DNA from: Bacteroidales bacterium
GTDB taxonomy: Bacteria; Bacteroidota; Bacteroidia; Bacteroidales; ML635J-15
Reading direction: 5' to 3'
DNA length: 6,370 nt
NCBI GenBank assembly: GCA_017997855.1
Contig: JAGOEF010000094.1
Location: forward strand, 1 to 6,370
Part shown: positions 3,398 through 6,370 of the stretch, in pieces
How positions within the stretch are numbered: the first letter of the stretch is position 1
Layout: each line of letters begins with the position of its first letter
Notes under the pieces: model-generated
Seen by the model: the letters and a program-made list of their open reading frames with translations, nothing else
Told to the model about the DNA's origin: nothing
The model's database searches: none
Program-made: the position numbers and the translations under genes

Positions 3398-6337
3398 TTA
3401 CTTCTCTCTCGGATCGGGTTTTAGCGGCAATCTCGCCAGTTTCTGCACATCGAGGGTGGGATGCCCGAATTCTTCGCTTACTTTTCCCAACATAAGATAA
3501 AGTCCATTTCCCCTGAACGGATACTCCTTCAGGCTGGCCGGAAAATGCACCGAATCGAAGAAATTGCCTTCGGCATCGAGCCATGCCCCAAAATTCATAA
3601 TTTCTTTTTTCGAGGTGTACACATACTTCAGCGTAACAAACAAGCCCAGCATGCGAACGGTTTGGCCGGTATGATTCAGCATATCGCCGGCCATTACCTC
3701 ACCGCGGAATGAGGTCTGCAACAGGTCGAACCAACTCATGCCAACCGGAAAACCTATCAGCTCAATTTCGTCATAGGCATCTTCGAGCCTGTCGGAGTTA
3801 AAAGCGGGCAGACGCCAATCGCGCAATTCGGGTTCGAACATAGCTACCGGCATCGGAGGCGGTGTTTTTACTTTCTGCGTCATATCGTGTGCCAGCCACA
3901 GCAGCTCAGCCTTGGTTTTTCCCGTAAACGAAAAAGCTCCGCTGCGTATCAGAATGGTCAGTTGTTCTCTTCCCGCAGCAATGCGTTTTACAAAATCGCC
4001 CAATCCCGTATAATCACCTCCCCGCTCCCGTTCAGCCACAATTCGGTGCGCCAGTTGCTGCTCAAGATTCTGCAGATGAATGAAGCCCACGTAAATATCG
4101 CTGCCGCGGATGCAGGTCATATAATTACTCCGGTTCACACAGGGCAGGCAAATATTTGCCCCCAGGCGGCGGGCTTCCTGAAAATAGACCCACGAAAAAT
4201 AATATCCGCCAAAGTTATTGATGACTGCCGTCATAAACTCAAGCGGGTAATGTGCCTTCAGGTAGAGGCTCTGAAAACTCTCGGCTGCATACGATGCCGA
4301 ATGGGCTTTCGAGAAGGAATATCCGGCAAACGAGGCAATCTGCCGCCACACCTCTCGGCTTATTTCTTCCGGACGACCCTTGCTGCGGCAGCCTTCGAAA
4401 AAACGATCGAAAATACGTTCGAACTCCGCCCGCGATCTAAATTTGCCGCTCATGGCGCGACGCAACACATCGGCATCGGCAAGGTCGAGCCCGGCATAAT
4501 GATGACACACTTTCAGCACATCTTCCTGATACACCATCACCCCATAGGTTTCTTCAAGTTGCTCTTTCATCACCGGATGCAGGTACTCAAAACCATCCTG
4601 ATTATGGAACCGGCGAATGTACTCCTGCATCATTCCCGAGCTCGAAACGCCGGGGCGTATGATACTACTGGCAGCCACCAGGGTAATGTAATCTTCGCAA
4701 CGCAGCTTACGCAGTAAACCTTTCATGGCAGGGCTCTCAATGTAAAAGCAGCCTGTGGTATGTGCCGATTTCAGCAGTTGCCGCGATGCCTCGTCCTGTT
4801 TGAAGCGTGGAATGTCGTGAATATCCACTTCTACACCTTTATTTTTCAGGATGATTTCGCAGCTTTCGCGGATGTGCCCAATACCCCGTTGACTGAGTAT
4901 ATCGAATTTCTCGAAACCGATATGCTCGGCGGTGTACATATCCCACTGGGTAGTCTGATAACCTTTTGGTGGCATGTCGAGAGCCGCAAAAGTGGTAATG
5001 GGTTCATTGCTGATAAGCACACCACCGGCATGAATGGTGCGCAGGTTGGGAAAGCCATCCATTTGGGCTGCTATTTTCACAATGCGTCTGTGCACGTCGT
5101 CGCTGCGTCCGTATTGCGCAGGGCGGTGACTCAGGTTTTCGAGCTCATCGCCGGTAAGACCGTACACTTTTCCCAGTTCGCGCAGGGCAGCACGGCTGCG
5201 GAACGTCGACATGGCTCCCAGCAAAGCACAACGTTCTTTTCCATACTTATCGAAAAGATAGTTGTGCACTTCGTCGCGGTCGCTCCACGAATAATCGATA
5301 TCGAAATCGGGAGGACTGCTGCGCTTCGGGTTCAGGAATCGTTCGAAATACAGATCAAGTTCTATGGGGTCCACATCGGTGATGCGCAGGCAATAAGCCG
5401 CAATGCTGTTGGCGCCACTCCCCCGCCCCACATGGTAAAAGCCGCGGCTCATGGTGTAGCGCACCAGATCCCATGCAATAAGAAAGTACGAGGCAAAGCC
5501 CATATTTTCGATGATCCCCAGTTCGTGCTCCAGACGGCGCATGGCTTCGGCATTGTCGGTACCGTAACGCAATACCAATCCGGCGTAGGCTTCGCGGGCA
5601 AGCAGGTTGCGGTCGTCGCGGGCATTGCCGGTGAACATCTTCAGGTTTTTCACCGAGCTGTCGAAGTGCAGCGAGCAATTGCGGAGCAGGTTCAGGGTAT
5701 TGCTTACCACCTCGGGATAGGCCGCAAAGGCAGCACGTATGGTTGAAGGGCTGACAAAGCGGTCGCCCCGCCGGGCTAAATCGGCAGGCATAAGCTTCGA
5801 GAGCAGTGTATTTTTATCGATGGCACGCAGGTGACGATGCAACTCATACGATTCGTCGCTGCCGACACTCAGACTGTGGAGTACCAGCATTTTTGCGATG
5901 CGGTACTTTGCGATCAGCAAGGGCAGCAGGTGGGTCTGCCACAGGGCTACGCCCACATATTCGCGCTCTTTCAACGGTCTGTCGGGAACACATCCGGCAG
6001 GGAAAATCACATATGCATTGTCGAAATCAGGAATAGCATCGTGTTTACGGCCATTGATGGCAATGTCGCTTAAAAAACTGTTGATTTCGCGCAGGCCATT
6101 GTTATTTCGGGCAATGCACACAGCAATGCGCCGGTTGCCCTTACGGATGTCGGCACCGCCAACGGGTTTCAGTCCCTTGCTGCGCGCCAGAAACACAAAC
6201 TCGGGCAAGGCAGTGGTGTTGTTGATGTCGGTAAGTGCAATCGTATCCATGTCGTTACGGAGTGCCCCGTCGATAAGCTGATCGAGGCTGAGTGCGCCGT
6301 AGCGCAGGCTGTAGTATGAGTGGCAGTTAAGGTACAT
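3398..6337 (-). CDS. dnaE2: Error-prone-type DNA polymerase III alpha subunit (DnaE2/ImuC-like)
   Basis: A 979-residue C-family DNA polymerase. Replicative DnaE is about 1150-1250 residues and DnaE2/ImuC about 1000-1100. Order: PHP domain at about 1-230; palm with GRGSGANS (304-311) and PDFDID (343-348) giving catalytic Asp346 and Asp348; third Asp479 in FEKFD; fingers with the SFSKAHSASYA segment (674-684); helix-hairpin-helix region about 775-810; OB fold about 890-960; then a short tail. The C-terminal tau-binding domain of replicative DnaE is absent. The PHP start reads LNCHSYYS, with Asn4 where metal-binding PHP domains have the first His of HxH, and the usual Glu of motif III appears as Asp63 (GGADIR), so PHP nuclease activity is unlikely. 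The family works in SOS-induced translesion synthesis with ImuA/ImuB or Y-family partners and the sliding clamp. A remnant clamp motif might be PVAMF at 830-834. ATG 6337 was chosen because MYLNCHSYYSLRYG is the standard N-terminus of the PHP domain. Base composition is more GC-rich than the blaI side. Confidence 0.93.
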   Translation of the reverse strand: MYLNCHSYYSLRYGALSLDQLIDGALRNDMDTIALTDINNTTALPEFVFLARSKGLKPVGGADIRKGNRRIAVCIARNNNGLREINSFLSDIAINGRKHDAIPDFDNAYVIFPAGCVPDRPLKEREYVGVALWQTHLLPLLIAKYRIAKMLVLHSLSVGSDESYELHRHLRAIDKNTLLSKLMPADLARRGDRFVSPSTIRAAFAAYPEVVSNTLNLLRNCSLHFDSSVKNLKMFTGNARDDRNLLAREAYAGLVLRYGTDNAEAMRRLEHELGIIENMGFASYFLIAWDLVRYTMSRGFYHVGRGSGANSIAAYCLRITDVDPIELDLYFERFLNPKRSSPPDFDIDYSWSDRDEVHNYLFDKYGKERCALLGAMSTFRSRAALRELGKVYGLTGDELENLSHRPAQYGRSDDVHRRIVKIAAQMDGFPNLRTIHAGGVLISNEPITTFAALDMPPKGYQTTQWDMYTAEHIGFEKFDILSQRGIGHIRESCEIILKNKGVEVDIHDIPRFKQDEASRQLLKSAHTTGCFYIESPAMKGLLRKLRCEDYITLVAASSIIRPGVSSSGMMQEYIRRFHNQDGFEYLHPVMKEQLEETYGVMVYQEDVLKVCHHYAGLDLADADVLRRAMSGKFRSRAEFERIFDRFFEGCRSKGRPEEISREVWRQIASFAGYSFSKAHSASYAAESFQSLYLKAHYPLEFMTAVINNFGGYYFSWVYFQEARRLGANICLPCVNRSNYMTCIRGSDIYVGFIHLQNLEQQLAHRIVAERERGGDYTGLGDFVKRIAAGREQLTILIRSGAFSFTGKTKAELLWLAHDMTQKVKTPPPMPVAMFEPELRDWRLPAFNSDRLEDAYDEIELIGFPVGMSWFDLLQTSFRGEVMAGDMLNHTGQTVRMLGLFVTLKYVYTSKKEIMNFGAWLDAEGNFFDSVHFPASLKEYPFRGNGLYLMLGKVSEEFGHPTLDVQKLARLPLKPDPREK

Positions 6338-6343
6338 CTGCAG

Positions 6344-6370
6344 TTATTCGTTATTATCATTACATTCCCC
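6344..6370 (-). CDS. Possible C-terminal end of the gene upstream of the polymerase, cut by window edge
   Basis: On the minus strand one frame runs from the right edge through GECNDNNE to a TAA whose last base is 6344, six bases before the polymerase ATG at 6337. The tight spacing suggests an operon. In error-prone polymerase cassettes the gene before DnaE2/ImuC is usually ImuB or another Y-family polymerase. Eight residues cannot identify it, and another frame is also open across this stretch, so this is only a candidate. Confidence 0.3.
   Translation of the reverse strand, partial: GECNDNNE

Noticed and set aside
4760..5746. Plus-strand open frame of 328 codons opposite the polymerase gene
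   Set aside because: It lies wholly antisense to a clear DnaE family gene, has no recognisable domain, and arises from the codon bias of the opposite strand. The same holds for the 276-codon frame at 3887-4717.
1..6370. Insertion sequences, CRISPR arrays, tRNA or rRNA genes, attachment sites
   Set aside because: No transposase-like frame, terminal repeats with target duplication, regularly spaced repeats, or tRNA cloverleaf was found on either strand.

Overview
The window looks like chromosome from a member of the Bacteroidota. Three things point that way: promoter candidates of the Bacteroidota sigma type (TTG, then about 20 bases, then TAnnTTTG), gene starts preceded by A-rich stretches without Shine-Dalgarno sites, and a BlaI/M56 pair whose M56 protein carries the PFSFF motif common in that phylum. 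The genus cannot be read from the sequence.

Layout. (1) Positions 1-940, minus strand: a BlaI/MecI-type repressor gene followed 10 bases later by an M56 (BlaR1/MecR1-like) membrane sensor peptidase that runs off the left edge. Upstream of blaI are two 16-bp dyads in a 20-bp tandem repeat, laid over a recognisable promoter, so the pair is probably autoregulated. (2) Positions 941-1802 hold no convincing protein gene. An AT-rich stretch with a 13-base-arm inverted repeat is followed by a good plus-strand promoter, about 500 nt of GC-richer, hairpin-dense sequence, and a strong intrinsic terminator. I read this as an independent structured non-coding RNA gene of a class I do not recognise. It is the most interesting element of the window. 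(3) Positions 1803-3338, plus strand: a complete histidine ammonia-lyase-like MIO enzyme (HutH) whose cofactor-forming tripeptide is Ala-Cys-Gly instead of the usual Ala-Ser-Gly. No other hut gene is in the window. (4) Positions 3398-6337, minus strand: a short (979-residue) C-family DNA polymerase alpha subunit of the DnaE2/ImuC error-prone type. Its polymerase aspartates are intact, the PHP site is degraded, and the C-terminal tau-binding domain is missing. The last 27 bases may hold the C-terminal codons of the gene upstream of it, plausibly a translesion-synthesis partner, but that is inference.

The genes do not form one pathway. blaI-M56 is a stress or antibiotic-sensing switch, HutH is amino-acid catabolism or special metabolism, and DnaE2 is mutagenic DNA repair. 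The RNA lies between the divergent blaI promoter and hutH and is co-oriented with hutH. It could be a stand-alone RNA, or less likely a long terminated leader for hutH.
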